Shown in pieces: positions 27,275 to 36,581 of a DNA stretch of 64,000 nt (position 1 is the stretch's first letter; each line of letters begins with the position of its first letter). The DNA is taken from contig NZ_CP017146.1 of NCBI RefSeq assembly GCF_009930795.1, positions 806,001 through 870,000 on the forward strand, written 5' to 3'. A program made the position numbers and the translations under genes. The notes under the pieces were generated by a model. The model searched no databases and had not been told where the DNA came from. It was given only the letters and a program-made list of their open reading frames with translations. Source of the DNA: Marisediminicola antarctica. Its GTDB lineage: Bacteria > Actinomycetota > Actinomycetes > Actinomycetales > Microbacteriaceae.

Positions 27275-29014
27275 CTATTCGAGCAACTTGCCGACTTGGG
27301 TGACGTCTTCCATGAGTGCCGCGATCTCGGCTGGCACCGACGGAATCTGCTCGTGCGCGATTGAGCCGTCGGCTGACCACACCAGGTTCACCTGTAGGGC
27401 GGGGTCCATCTCGGGGTAGTCACTGCGGTTGTGCGCACCGCGGCTTTCCCGACGTTCGAGAGCGCAGGCAAGGGTTGCTCGCGCGGCCATGAGGGAGGCG
27501 CGCAGGTCGAAGGCATGCGCGAGGCCGGAGAAGCCCGCGACATCCGGATGCACGCCGATGCGGCTCTGGCGATCGTCGAGTTCGTCCAACTGGCGCAGCC
27601 CTTCCAGCAGCCCCGCCTCGTCGCGCACCACTCCGCCGAAGTCCGTCATGGTATTGCGGATGTCGCGCTGCAACGCCCGCACATTCTCCTGGCCGTCTGA
27701 GGCAAGGGTGCCGGTGACCTCCCGCGCGGCCGCGTCGATCGCATCCTGTGATCGATTCTGGGAGACGATCCCCGCACTGTACTCGGCTGCAGCCTGACCG
27801 ACAATCCGGCCGAAGACGAGCAGCTCGATGAGCGAATTGCCGCCGAGACGATTGGCTCCGTGCAGCCCGCTGGATGCCTCGCCGATGGCGTACATCCCGA
27901 CGACATCGGTTGAGTGGTCATCCGGTCGCACCCACACGCCGCCCATCGAGTAGTGCGCGGTCGGGGCGATCTCGATGGCGGTGGTGGTGACGTCGAGTAC
28001 CTGCAACTCGAGCATGGTCTGGTAGACGCGGGGCAGGCGCGTCATGATCGTCTCGCGGGGCAGGTGGGAAATGTCGAGCAGCACGCCGCCCTTCGCGGTG
28101 CCGCGCCCCTCTTTGATCTCGGTGTACGCGGCAAGGGCGACCCTGTCGCGGGTCGACAATTCCATGCGCTCTGGGTCGTAGTTCGCCATGAACCGTTCGC
28201 CGAGTGCGTTCCGCAGAACCCCGCCCTCGCCCCTGGCGGCCTCGCTGATCAGGGTGCCCGCGGCATTCTCTGGTTCGAGGATGCCACTCGGGTGGAACTG
28301 AACCAGTTCGGCGTCGCGCAGCCGACCGCCGGCATCCACCGCCAACTTGAAGGAATCGCCGGTGTTCTCGTCCCGGCGGCTTGATGTGCGACGCCAGATG
28401 CGATTGTGCCCGCCGGCAGCAATGATGACCGCGTCGGCGATGATCGTCACCCGGCTGCCATCGCGCAGGTCGAAGCCATACGCGCCGAACACCACATTGT
28501 CACGCACCAGAATGCGGGTGATGTACACCGAATCGAGGATGGGCACCTCAAGCTGGGCGGCCCGGGCGACCAGGGTGCGCTGGATCTCGAGACCCGTGTA
28601 ATCCCCCGCGAAAGCGGTGCGACGGTACTTGTGGGCGCCGAAGTAGCGCTGGCTGATACGTCCGTCACGCTCGCGTGCGAACGGCATGCCCCATCGCTCG
28701 AGATCCTGGATGCCGCGGCCAGCGTTCTTCGTCACAATCTCGGCCGTGTGGGGATTGGCGAGAAAGTAGCTCTCCTGGATGGTGTCTGCTGCGTGCTGCT
28801 GCCAGCTGTCTTCGGCATCCATTGTGGCCAAGGCCGCGTTGATCCCGCCCGCCGCCAGCGACGTGTGTGCGTCGTTCTTGGGGCGCTTGCCGACGGCGAG
28901 AACGTCAACTCCGCGCTCGGAGAGCTCGATCGCGGCCCGGAGGCCCGAACCTCCGGTGCCGATGACGAGCACGGAGGTAGAAATGCGGCGACCAGTGACA
29001 GTGTCGTGTGGCAT
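27275..29014 (-). CDS. Fumarate reductase/succinate dehydrogenase-type flavoprotein
   Basis: A 579-residue FAD protein: dinucleotide motif VIGTGGSGLRAAIELSERG, the HTSLAAGGINAAL segment, the FHPSG motif, TAHYSMGGVWV and a final RLGGNSLIELLVFGR. These match the flavoprotein subunit of fumarate reductase, succinate dehydrogenase or L-aspartate oxidase. No iron-sulfur or cytochrome subunit gene is adjacent, so it may be a soluble fumarate-reductase-like enzyme or use unlinked partners. The ATG at 29014 has GGAAGG upstream and is preferred to the TTG at 29038. Confidence 0.75.
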   Translation of the reverse strand: MPHDTVTGRRISTSVLVIGTGGSGLRAAIELSERGVDVLAVGKRPKNDAHTSLAAGGINAALATMDAEDSWQQHAADTIQESYFLANPHTAEIVTKNAGRGIQDLERWGMPFARERDGRISQRYFGAHKYRRTAFAGDYTGLEIQRTLVARAAQLEVPILDSVYITRILVRDNVVFGAYGFDLRDGSRVTIIADAVIIAAGGHNRIWRRTSSRRDENTGDSFKLAVDAGGRLRDAELVQFHPSGILEPENAAGTLISEAARGEGGVLRNALGERFMANYDPERMELSTRDRVALAAYTEIKEGRGTAKGGVLLDISHLPRETIMTRLPRVYQTMLELQVLDVTTTAIEIAPTAHYSMGGVWVRPDDHSTDVVGMYAIGEASSGLHGANRLGGNSLIELLVFGRIVGQAAAEYSAGIVSQNRSQDAIDAAAREVTGTLASDGQENVRALQRDIRNTMTDFGGVVRDEAGLLEGLRQLDELDDRQSRIGVHPDVAGFSGLAHAFDLRASLMAARATLACALERRESRGAHNRSDYPEMDPALQVNLVWSADGSIAHEQIPSVPAEIAALMEDVTQVGKLLE

Positions 29015-29168
29015 GAGAGGGCCTTCCCGGGGCAACAATATGGAGCCACACCGAAAGCGCCTCCCTTCGCGACGTTAGCTCGCATTGCTGGGCTTTAGCT
29101 CGGATCACGCCGGGTATCCGTCGTGTGCAACGAGCACCTCCCGCATCAGTGTGAACTTGATCGACAGA

Positions 29169-29186
29169 GTGTTCACTAAAGAACAC
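29169..29186. promoter_or_regulatory. Operator-like inverted repeat in the divergent promoter region
   Basis: GTGTTC-ACTAAA-GAACAC, a perfect 6-bp inverted repeat, lies in the 256-nt region between the divergent flavoprotein and MFS exporter genes, 85 nt before the exporter start. The binding protein is unknown and no adjacent regulator gene is present. Confidence 0.5.
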
Positions 29187-29270
29187 GTGGTACGTTTCGT
29201 CGCGTCTCACCACCCCTCGCACTGTTGATGCAGTGCTCGCACCGCTGGCCAGCCAGAGAAATGAACTTTG

Positions 29271-30740
29271 ATGCGCTTTCGCAAGCTCGCGGTCGTTGTG
29301 CTCCTGTTCGCGTCCTTCATGGACTTACTCGACACCACAATCGTCAATGTCGCCCTCCCCTCGATCGAGGAGGACCTGGGCGCCACCTCGGCTCAGCTTG
29401 AGTGGATCGTGTCTGGCTACATCCTCTCGTTCGCCGTGCTCATCATCACCGGCGGCCGGCTCGGGGACATCTTTGGCCGCAAGCGACTGTTCCTGATCGG
29501 CGTCGCCGGGTTCACCCTCGCGTCGGCCTCCTGCGCGGCCGCGACCGGCGGTGAAATGCTCGTGGTCTCGCGCATCGTTCAGGGAGTCTTCGGCGCGGTC
29601 ATGATCCCTCAGGTGCTGTCCATCATCCAGGTGCTGTTCGCACCGAAGGAACGCGTCGGGGTGTTCGGGGCACTCGGCGCGATCTCAGGACTCGCGGCCG
29701 TCGCAGGGCCCCTCGTCGGCGGCATCCTCGTGACCCAGAACGCATTCGAACTCGGCTGGCGGAGCGTATTCATCATCAACGTCCCCGTTGGCATCGCGTT
29801 GTTCATCACTGCGGCCCTGTGCATTCCCGAGTCCCGCGCCGCGGGGCGCGTGCGCTTGGACGTGCCGGGGGTCGTCTTCATCTCGGCAGCACTATTCCTG
29901 CTCGTCTACGGGCTGATCGAGGGTCGCGCGCTCGGCTGGCCGGTCGGCATCTGGATCATGATGGGATCCAGCCCGGTGCTGCTGGCCGTCTTCGTCTGGT
30001 ACCAGAACCTCCGCGACAAGAAATCTGGCTCCGCTCTCGTGCCTCCCTCGCTGTTCCACAGCCGCGGTTACTCCGCCGGGGTGCTCACCCAGTTCTCGTT
30101 CAACGCGTCCATCGGCGGGTTCTTTCTGATCCTCGTGCTCTACCTGCAGATCGGGCTCGGCTTCTCCGCAATCGAGGCGGGGCTGACCACCCTGCCGTTC
30201 AGCCTCGGTGCTCTCCTTGGAAGCGGCATCGCGGTGCCGCTCGGCCCGCGCCTGGGGAAAGGGTTGATCCTTCTGGGTGCTCTCGCCCAGATCAGCGGCT
30301 ACTGGTGGATCACACGCATCGTCGAAGCCCAAGCCGACGCTCTCGTCGGCACCGACCTGATCGCGCCGATGGCCTTGGCCGGGCTCGGTCTCACGCTCCT
30401 CGTAGTGCCCCTGACCGACGTCGCCCTCGCCCAGACGGCTATCGCCAACGCCGGAGCAGCATCCGGGGTACTCGGCACCTTCCAGCAGGTTGGCTCCGCA
30501 ATCGGGGTAGCCGTGGTTGGCGTCGTCTTCTTCGGCACTGTGGGGGAGGCATACACACCAGACGTTCTCCGCGACGCCTTCCTCGCCGGAATGTGGGTCC
30601 CGATGTCGGCCCTCGCCCTGGCCGCACTCGCAAGCCTCCTGCTCCCGAACGTGAAGCAGGTCGCCGCGCACAAAGCCGCCGTCGAAATCACCCAGGACGA
30701 CCACGAGGCACCGGCACGAGAAGATGCAATCAGCCTTTAA
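29271..30740 (+). CDS. MFS drug:proton antiporter, DHA2 (14-helix) family
   Basis: A 489-residue integral membrane protein with about 14 hydrophobic segments. The DHA2 motif LDTTIVNVALP (helix 1, about residues 19-29), motif A GRLGDIFGRKRLFL and motif C-like GLAAVAGPLVGGIL are present. Such EmrB/QacA-type proteins export drugs or toxic metabolites using the proton gradient. The ATG at 29271 is used; a TTG immediately before it is also possible. Its position just upstream of the aromatic-acid cluster may be incidental. Confidence 0.85.
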   Translation: MRFRKLAVVVLLFASFMDLLDTTIVNVALPSIEEDLGATSAQLEWIVSGYILSFAVLIITGGRLGDIFGRKRLFLIGVAGFTLASASCAAATGGEMLVVSRIVQGVFGAVMIPQVLSIIQVLFAPKERVGVFGALGAISGLAAVAGPLVGGILVTQNAFELGWRSVFIINVPVGIALFITAALCIPESRAAGRVRLDVPGVVFISAALFLLVYGLIEGRALGWPVGIWIMMGSSPVLLAVFVWYQNLRDKKSGSALVPPSLFHSRGYSAGVLTQFSFNASIGGFFLILVLYLQIGLGFSAIEAGLTTLPFSLGALLGSGIAVPLGPRLGKGLILLGALAQISGYWWITRIVEAQADALVGTDLIAPMALAGLGLTLLVVPLTDVALAQTAIANAGAASGVLGTFQQVGSAIGVAVVGVVFFGTVGEAYTPDVLRDAFLAGMWVPMSALALAALASLLLPNVKQVAAHKAAVEITQDDHEAPAREDAISL

Positions 30741-30890
30741 CCCCGGCCGCTGCGGTTTCGGTCAGTTTCGTGGTGGTGCCCTGCCTGCACGAGTGAACGC
30801 ACGGCAGCGCCCGCCCTCATGGTCCTGGCTCTCGAATCCACCGAGACATTCGATCGGTGCGCCCTGAACCATCGCGAGTACCGTGGACCC

Positions 30891-31694
30891 ATGTCGGGAA
30901 AGCCAGCGCGGTCGGGTACTCCGGCGGGCGACGACGCCTCCCGAGACGACCGTTCGGTCGCGGCGAGGGTGTTCGCGATTGTCGACGCCTTCACGAGTCC
31001 CGCCGCCGCCTCCCTGTCTCTCACCGCAATCGCCAGGCGCACGGGGCTCCCGCTGTCGACCACCCATCGCCTCGTCGCGGAGTGGGTGCAGTGGGGCGGC
31101 CTGATGCGGCAGGAGGACGGCAACTACGCACTCGGCCTGCGGCTATGGGAGGTCGGCGTGCAGACCCCCACCGCGCACAACCTGCGTACGATCGCGCTGC
31201 CGTACCTCGAAGACCTCTACGAGGCGACCCGCGAACACGTGCACCTCGCGATCCTCGACGGCCACGACGCGCTCAACGTGGAGAAGCTGTCGGGGCACCA
31301 GGCGGTGCGCGTGAGCTCTCGTGTCGGCGGCAGGCTCCCGCTGCACTCGACCGGCGTCGGGCTCGTGCTGCTCGCGCACGCGCCCTTCGAGGTCATCGAC
31401 GCGTACCTGGCCACGTCGCTGCGCCGGTTCCTCCCGCTCACCGTCACCTCGCCCGACGAACTGCGCAAGCGGCTCGCCGCGATCCGCGCGAGCGGCATCG
31501 CCCACGCCTCCGAGGAGATGACCGTGGGGTCGAGCTCGATCGCCGCGCCGATCCGCGACCGCACCGGCGCCGTGGTCGCCGCGGTCTCCGTCGTCGTGAC
31601 GACGACGCCGAAGCCGGATCCGGCCCATGAGTCGGCCGTGCGGGCCGCAGCCCGGGGGATAAGCCGGACGCTCGGGTACCGCCGCTCAATCTGA
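30891..31694 (+). CDS. IclR-family transcriptional regulator of the pob/pca cluster
   Basis: A 267-residue regulator. An N-terminal winged HTH (SLTAIARRTGLPLSTTHRLV, about residues 44-63) is followed by the IclR effector domain with GRLPLHSTGVGLVLLAHA and the end segment VAAVSVVV. It lies directly upstream of pobA in the same direction, matching the PobR/PcaR type that senses 4-hydroxybenzoate or beta-ketoadipate. The ATG at 30891 is preferred over an earlier in-frame start because it gives the usual length. A palindrome 7 nt after its stop is the likely binding site. Confidence 0.85.
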   Translation: MSGKPARSGTPAGDDASRDDRSVAARVFAIVDAFTSPAAASLSLTAIARRTGLPLSTTHRLVAEWVQWGGLMRQEDGNYALGLRLWEVGVQTPTAHNLRTIALPYLEDLYEATREHVHLAILDGHDALNVEKLSGHQAVRVSSRVGGRLPLHSTGVGLVLLAHAPFEVIDAYLATSLRRFLPLTVTSPDELRKRLAAIRASGIAHASEEMTVGSSSIAAPIRDRTGAVVAAVSVVVTTTPKPDPAHESAVRAAARGISRTLGYRRSI

Positions 31695-31701
31695 CAAAAC
31701 C

Positions 31702-31716
31702 TTCCACTGGGTGGAA
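31702..31716. promoter_or_regulatory. Probable IclR-type operator before pobA
   Basis: TTCCAC-TGG-GTGGAA is a perfect 6-bp inverted repeat with a 3-nt centre, 70 nt before the pobA start. The size and TTCCA/TGGAA-type sequence fit IclR-family sites. Confidence 0.6.
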
Positions 31717-31785
31717 TGTGTCGCCGGGGGCGTGGTGCCACCACAGACACTGGCCTTCTGCCTGTCAACGTTGCGAGGAGTGCCG

Positions 31786-32967
31786 GTGCCCCACGAAAGA
31801 ACACGCGTCGCCATCATCGGCGCCGGTCCATCCGGTCTGCTCCTCGCCTGGGCGCTGCGCCAATCGGGCATCGACTCGATCGTCGTCGAGAACCGCTCTC
31901 GCGACTACGTGCTCGGACGCATCCGGGCGGGCGTACTCGAGCAGGGTTCCGTCGAGACCCTCACCCGGCTCGGCCTCGGCGACCGGCTCGCCCGCGAGGG
32001 CCTCGTGCACGACGGCATCTACCTGCAGTGGGGCGGCGAACGCCAGCACATCGACTTCGCTGAGCTGATCGGCCGCACCGTCACGGTCTACGGACAACAG
32101 GAGGTCGTCAAAGACCTCATGGCGGCGCACGACGCGGCCGGCTCGACGGTGTATTACGACTCGGCCGACGTCGCGGTGCACGGTGTCGAGACCACAAGCC
32201 CGCGCGTCACCTTCACTCACGAGGGCGAGGCGCACGACATCACGGCGGACTTCATCGTCGGTGCCGACGGGTTCCACGGCATCTGCCGCTCCGCGATCCC
32301 GGCGAGCGAGCTCGCCCTCTACGACCGCACCTACCCCTACGCCTGGCTCGGCATCCTCGCCGACGTCGCCCCGTCGACCGATGAACTCATCTACGCCCTG
32401 CACGAGGACGGCTTCGCGATGCACTCGATGCGCTCGCCGCACGTCTCCCGGCTCTACCTGCAGGTCGACCCCGCCGAGAAGATCGAAGCCTGGTCGGACG
32501 AGCGCATCTGGGAGGCCCTGCAGGTGCGCCTCGGCGTCGACGGGTGGAACCTCACCGAAGGGCCGATCACCGAAAAGTCGATCACGCCCATGCGCAGCTT
32601 CGTCGCCTCGCGGATGGACTACAAGAACCTCTTCCTCGTTGGCGACGCCGGCCACATCGTGCCGCCGACCGGCGCAAAGGGACTCAACTCGGCGATCACC
32701 GATGTGACCCTGCTCGCCGCGGGCCTCATCGACCACTATGCCGGCGACGACACCCGCCTCGCCGGCTACGGCGCCGCCTCCCTCGGCAACCAGTGGCGGG
32801 GGCAGCAGTTCTCGCAGTGGATGACCGAGCTGTTGCACCGCGACACGACCGACCTGCAGTCGGCCGACTTCAACTACCGAAGCCAACGCGGGCGCCTCGA
32901 CTACGTCTCGCGGTCGGCGCACGCCCAGCGCGCGCTCGCCGAGCAGTACACCGGCCTCGGGTTCTAG
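31786..32967 (+). CDS. pobA: 4-hydroxybenzoate 3-monooxygenase
   Basis: A 393-residue FAD hydroxylase that converts 4-hydroxybenzoate to protocatechuate with NAD(P)H and oxygen. FAD motif IIGAGPSGLLLAWALRQSG, the RIRAGVLEQG block, the GADG motif and GDAGHIVPPTGAKGLN are all present. Length equals the family norm of about 394. The GTG start at 31786 follows GAGGAG. It is the entry enzyme for the pca genes that follow. Confidence 0.95.
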   Translation: MPHERTRVAIIGAGPSGLLLAWALRQSGIDSIVVENRSRDYVLGRIRAGVLEQGSVETLTRLGLGDRLAREGLVHDGIYLQWGGERQHIDFAELIGRTVTVYGQQEVVKDLMAAHDAAGSTVYYDSADVAVHGVETTSPRVTFTHEGEAHDITADFIVGADGFHGICRSAIPASELALYDRTYPYAWLGILADVAPSTDELIYALHEDGFAMHSMRSPHVSRLYLQVDPAEKIEAWSDERIWEALQVRLGVDGWNLTEGPITEKSITPMRSFVASRMDYKNLFLVGDAGHIVPPTGAKGLNSAITDVTLLAAGLIDHYAGDDTRLAGYGAASLGNQWRGQQFSQWMTELLHRDTTDLQSADFNYRSQRGRLDYVSRSAHAQRALAEQYTGLGF

Positions 32968-32986
32968 CGGCAGAGAGGAACACACC

Positions 32987-33754
32987 ATGACGACACAGAG
33001 CGAGATCACCGCGGAGATCGAGGCGGCGGAGGCGGATGCTGCGCGGCGGGTCGCCGGCGGCGAACTGCCGGCGTTGCAGCCTCGGCTTGACTACCCGGCG
33101 TACCGGAGCACCGGCCTGCGGCATCCGACCCACGAATTGATGCGCGCCGATCCGGAGGAGATCGAGCGGGTATCGCCGACCTTCGGGCACAGTGATGTGA
33201 ACGTGCTCGAGAGCGACCTGACGATTCAGCACGCGGGCGAGCCGATCGGCGAGCGGATCACCGTGTCCGGGCGGGTGCTCGACGGCGAGGGACGCCCGGT
33301 GCGCGGCCAGCTCATCGAGGTGTGGCAGGCGAACTCGGCGGGCCGGTACGTGCACAAGCGCGACCAGCATCCGGCCCCCCTCGACCCGAACTTCAGCGGT
33401 GTCGGGCGGGCGATCACGGGCGACGACGGCGGGTACCGGTTCACGACGATCAGGCCCGGGCCGTATCCGTGGCTGAACCACGTGAACGCGTGGCGGCCGG
33501 CGCACATCCACTTCTCGCTGTTCGGCACGGCGTTCACGCAACGGCTGATCACCCAGATGTACTTCCCGGGCGACCCGCTGTTCGCGCTTGATCCGATCTA
33601 CCAGTCGATCACCGACCCCGCGGCCAGGGCCAGGCTGCTCGGCCACTACACCCACGACGACAGTGTTCCGGAGTTCTCCCTCGGCTACCGGTGGGACATC
33701 GTGCTCACCGGCCCGCGGGCCACCTGGATGGAAGCGGAGGGCAGTGATGTCTGA
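32987..33754 (+). CDS. pcaH: Protocatechuate 3,4-dioxygenase, beta subunit
   Basis: A 255-residue intradiol dioxygenase subunit. ELIEVWQANSAGRYVHKRD and the iron-ligand region PGPYPW-LNHVNAWRPAHIHFS supply the Tyr/Tyr/His/His site. With PcaG it opens the ring of protocatechuate to give 3-carboxy-cis,cis-muconate. The ATG at 32987 follows AGAGAGGAA. Its end overlaps the pcaG start by 8 nt. Confidence 0.95.
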   Translation: MTTQSEITAEIEAAEADAARRVAGGELPALQPRLDYPAYRSTGLRHPTHELMRADPEEIERVSPTFGHSDVNVLESDLTIQHAGEPIGERITVSGRVLDGEGRPVRGQLIEVWQANSAGRYVHKRDQHPAPLDPNFSGVGRAITGDDGGYRFTTIRPGPYPWLNHVNAWRPAHIHFSLFGTAFTQRLITQMYFPGDPLFALDPIYQSITDPAARARLLGHYTHDDSVPEFSLGYRWDIVLTGPRATWMEAEGSDV

Positions 33755-34307
33755 GGAACTGAAGTTCGTGCAGACCCCGTCCCAGACGATCGGGCCGTTC
33801 TTCGGCTTCGCGCTGCCGATCGAGCGCGGCGAGCAGCTCGTGCCGGGGCACCGTGCCGGCGCGATCCGGCTGCACGGCACCGTGACCGATGGCGCCGGGG
33901 AGCCGGTGATCGATGCGGTCGTCGAGGCTTGGCAGGCCGATGAGACCGGCGCGATCAGCACCGAGTGCGGCGTCCTCGCCCGTGACGGCTACGGTTTCAC
34001 CGGGTTCGGGCGCACGAGCACGAACCTCGCTGGGGCGTACTCGTTCACGACCGTGAAGCCGGGTGCGGTCGGTCGGTCGGCGCCGTACGTGCTGATCACG
34101 ATCTTCGCGCGCGGCCTCACCCGGCACCTGTTCACGAGGGCGTACTTTCCGGAGGACGTGGATGCGCACGCGGGCGACGCGGTGCTGAGCGCCGCGGGCG
34201 GCAGGGCCGGTACGCTCGTGAGTGTCGCCGACGGGGATGGCTCCTACCGCTTCGACATCCGACTGCAGGGGGAGAACGAGACGGTATACCTCGACTTCGA
34301 TGCCTGA
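33747..34307 (+). CDS. pcaG: Protocatechuate 3,4-dioxygenase, alpha subunit
   Basis: A 186-residue partner of PcaH. It has the intradiol fold (TPSQTIGPFFGFAL, IDAVVEAWQADETG, TVKPG) but lacks the full set of iron ligands, as normal for the alpha subunit. It overlaps pcaH by 8 nt and pcaB by 8 nt, which supports coupled synthesis of the heteromer. Confidence 0.95.
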   Translation: MSEELKFVQTPSQTIGPFFGFALPIERGEQLVPGHRAGAIRLHGTVTDGAGEPVIDAVVEAWQADETGAISTECGVLARDGYGFTGFGRTSTNLAGAYSFTTVKPGAVGRSAPYVLITIFARGLTRHLFTRAYFPEDVDAHAGDAVLSAAGGRAGTLVSVADGDGSYRFDIRLQGENETVYLDFDA

Positions 34308-35796
34308 TCACTCCCTGCTCGACCCCCTCGCCCACGGCACCCGCGCGGCCGAGCTCACGAGCGACGCTGCCTTTCTCCAGGCGATGGTCGACGCTGAACT
34401 CGCACTCACCGCCTCGCTCATCGACGCCGGCCTCGTCCCGGGCTGGATGAGCGCGGTCTGCGCCGAGCTCGCGGATGCCTCCCGGCTCGACCTCGCCGCC
34501 ATCACGGCCGAGGGTCGGGCGGGCGGCAACCCCGTGATCCCGCTGGTGAAACACCTCGGCGCCCGCGCGGAGGAGCTGCGGGCCGGGGCATCCGACCACC
34601 TGCACGTCGGGGCGACGAGCCAGGACATCCTCGACACCGCCGCAATGCTCGTCGGCCACAGGGTCTGCGGGGAGGTGCTCGCGAGTCTGGGCACCCTCGC
34701 CGACCGTCTCGCGCGGCTCGTAGGCGACAACCGCGACACCCGCCTGGCCGGGCGCACCCTCGGCCAACAGGCCTCGCCCACGACCCTCGGGTTCATCGCG
34801 GCAGGCTGGCTCGATGCCGTGCTGCACGCGACGGCGGCACTCGAGCGGGTGCGGGGGAGCCTGCCGGCGCAGCTCGGCGGGGCCGTCGGCACCCTCTCCG
34901 TGCTCACGACGATCGCCATCGCGCGCCGCCAGGGCACCCCGCCGGCGGAGACCGTTGACCTCGTGGTCAGCGGCTTTGCGGGGAGGCTCGACCTTGCCGA
35001 GGCGCCGATCGCGTGGCACACCAACCGGTTGATCATCTGCGACCTCGCCACCGCCCTCGCCGCGGCGACGGGAGCCGCCGGAGCCTTCGCCCTCGACGTG
35101 ACCGTGCTGTCGCGCACCGAGATCGGCGAACTGGGTGAGGAGCTCGCACCCGGGCAGGGTGGCTCCTCCGCCATGCCGCACAAGCGCAATCCCGTCACCG
35201 CCGTGCTCGTCACGGCCGCGGCACGGCAGGCGCCGGGGCTCGTGGCGACGCTACTCGGCAGCCTGCTCGCCGAGGACCAGCGGCCGAGCGGCGCGTGGCA
35301 TGCCGAGTGGACCGCGCTGCGCACCCTCGAGAGCGTTGCGATTGCCGCGACGACGGGGGCGGCGCACCTCGCCGGCCGACTGCACGTCGACCGGGAGCGG
35401 ATGCAGGCGAACCTCGGTCTGACCGACGGCCTCGTCTTCAGCGAGCAGGTCACCACGATTCTCGCGGAGGCGCTCGGCAAGACCGCCGCCTTCGCCCTCG
35501 TCGAACGGGCGGCGCTCGAGGCGGCGACGACGACGCGGCCGCTGCAGATCGTGCTCTCGGCCCACCTCGCCGGCGACTCCCCCATCACGCGAGCGATCGA
35601 CGACTCCCTGCGCGCCCGGGTCTGGTCGGCGTTCACCCCCGGTGCGACGGATGGCGCGGCGGGCCTCGGCCACACGGCTGCCGGCATCGACCGCGTGCTG
35701 CGGCGGTACCGCGGGTGCGCGCTGAGCCCTGGGGTGACCGCGCGGACCGAGAGCGTGGCGCCGCCGACCGACGACGAAGGGACCCCGGCCACATGA
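34300..35796 (+). CDS. pcaB: 3-carboxy-cis,cis-muconate cycloisomerase
   Basis: A 498-residue member of the fumarase/aspartase superfamily. The signature GGSSAMPHKRNPVTAVL is intact (about residues 285-301), as are HVGATSQDILDTAAM and GNPVIPLVKHL. It closes carboxymuconate to the carboxymuconolactone. It is somewhat longer than typical (about 450) because of a Thr/Pro-rich C-terminal tail. The ATG at 34300 lies within the end of pcaG. Confidence 0.93.
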   Translation: MPDHSLLDPLAHGTRAAELTSDAAFLQAMVDAELALTASLIDAGLVPGWMSAVCAELADASRLDLAAITAEGRAGGNPVIPLVKHLGARAEELRAGASDHLHVGATSQDILDTAAMLVGHRVCGEVLASLGTLADRLARLVGDNRDTRLAGRTLGQQASPTTLGFIAAGWLDAVLHATAALERVRGSLPAQLGGAVGTLSVLTTIAIARRQGTPPAETVDLVVSGFAGRLDLAEAPIAWHTNRLIICDLATALAAATGAAGAFALDVTVLSRTEIGELGEELAPGQGGSSAMPHKRNPVTAVLVTAAARQAPGLVATLLGSLLAEDQRPSGAWHAEWTALRTLESVAIAATTGAAHLAGRLHVDRERMQANLGLTDGLVFSEQVTTILAEALGKTAAFALVERAALEAATTTRPLQIVLSAHLAGDSPITRAIDDSLRARVWSAFTPGATDGAAGLGHTAAGIDRVLRRYRGCALSPGVTARTESVAPPTDDEGTPAT

Positions 35797-36581
35797 CCAA
35801 GCCCACCATTCGAGGCACGATCCAGGAGGTAGTGGGGAATGTCGGCGAGCAACAGATGATCGTGCTCGGGCCCTCCCTCGGCACGACCAGCTCGCTGTGG
35901 GACGGCGTCGTGCCCGCCCTCGCCGAGCACTACCGGGTCCTGCGCTTCGACCTTCCCGGCCACGGCCTGAGCCCCGCGGCGACCGAGCCGTTCAGCATCG
36001 CGGATATCGCCGACGCGGTCATCACGCTCGTGGACTCCGTCGGCGGCGGCCCCTTCTTCTACGCCGGCATCTCGCTCGGCGGCGCCGTGGGTCTCGAGCT
36101 CGCGCTCCGCCACCCGGACCGGATGCTGGGGCTCGCCGTCATCTGCTCCGGCGCGAAGATCGGCGCTGCCGAGGGCTGGGTCGAGCGAGCCGGCCAGATC
36201 CGCACCAGCGGCACAGCGTCCGTCGTCGCCAGCAGCGCGGACCGGTGGTTCGCCCCCGGATTCCTCGAACGCGACCCCGCAGCCGGGTCAGCCGCGCTGA
36301 GCGCCCTGATCGACGTGGATGACGAGTCGTACGCGCTGTGCTGCGAGGCACTCTCGGCGTTCGACGTGACCGACGAGGTCACCGGCATCCGCGCGAAGAC
36401 CCTGTGTGTATCGGGCGAATTCGACCTTCCGACCCCCACAGCGCAATTGCAGGAGCTCGCCGACAGCATCCCCGGCGCACGGCACGTGACGATCTCGGGA
36501 GTGGCGCACCTGCCGGCGCTCGAACGACCGGACACCGTCGCGGCACTGCTGCTGCGGGCAGTGGAGGTGGCGAATGACTGA
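35793..36581 (+). CDS. pcaD: 3-oxoadipate enol-lactonase
   Basis: A 262-residue alpha/beta hydrolase: FDLPGHGLSP, nucleophile elbow YAGISLGG (Ser near residue 93), an acid in SGEFDLPTPTAQ and the catalytic His in SGVAHLPALE. It hydrolyses the enol-lactone to 3-oxoadipate. It overlaps pcaB by 4 nt and pcaC by 8 nt. In many actinobacteria pcaD and pcaC are fused as pcaL; here they are separate. Confidence 0.92.
   Translation: MTKPTIRGTIQEVVGNVGEQQMIVLGPSLGTTSSLWDGVVPALAEHYRVLRFDLPGHGLSPAATEPFSIADIADAVITLVDSVGGGPFFYAGISLGGAVGLELALRHPDRMLGLAVICSGAKIGAAEGWVERAGQIRTSGTASVVASSADRWFAPGFLERDPAAGSAALSALIDVDDESYALCCEALSAFDVTDEVTGIRAKTLCVSGEFDLPTPTAQLQELADSIPGARHVTISGVAHLPALERPDTVAALLLRAVEVAND

Noticed and set aside
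27275-29014. L-aspartate oxidase (nadB)
   Set aside because: Motifs are shared with fumarate reductase flavoproteins and no nadA or nadC is adjacent, so the narrower name is not supported.
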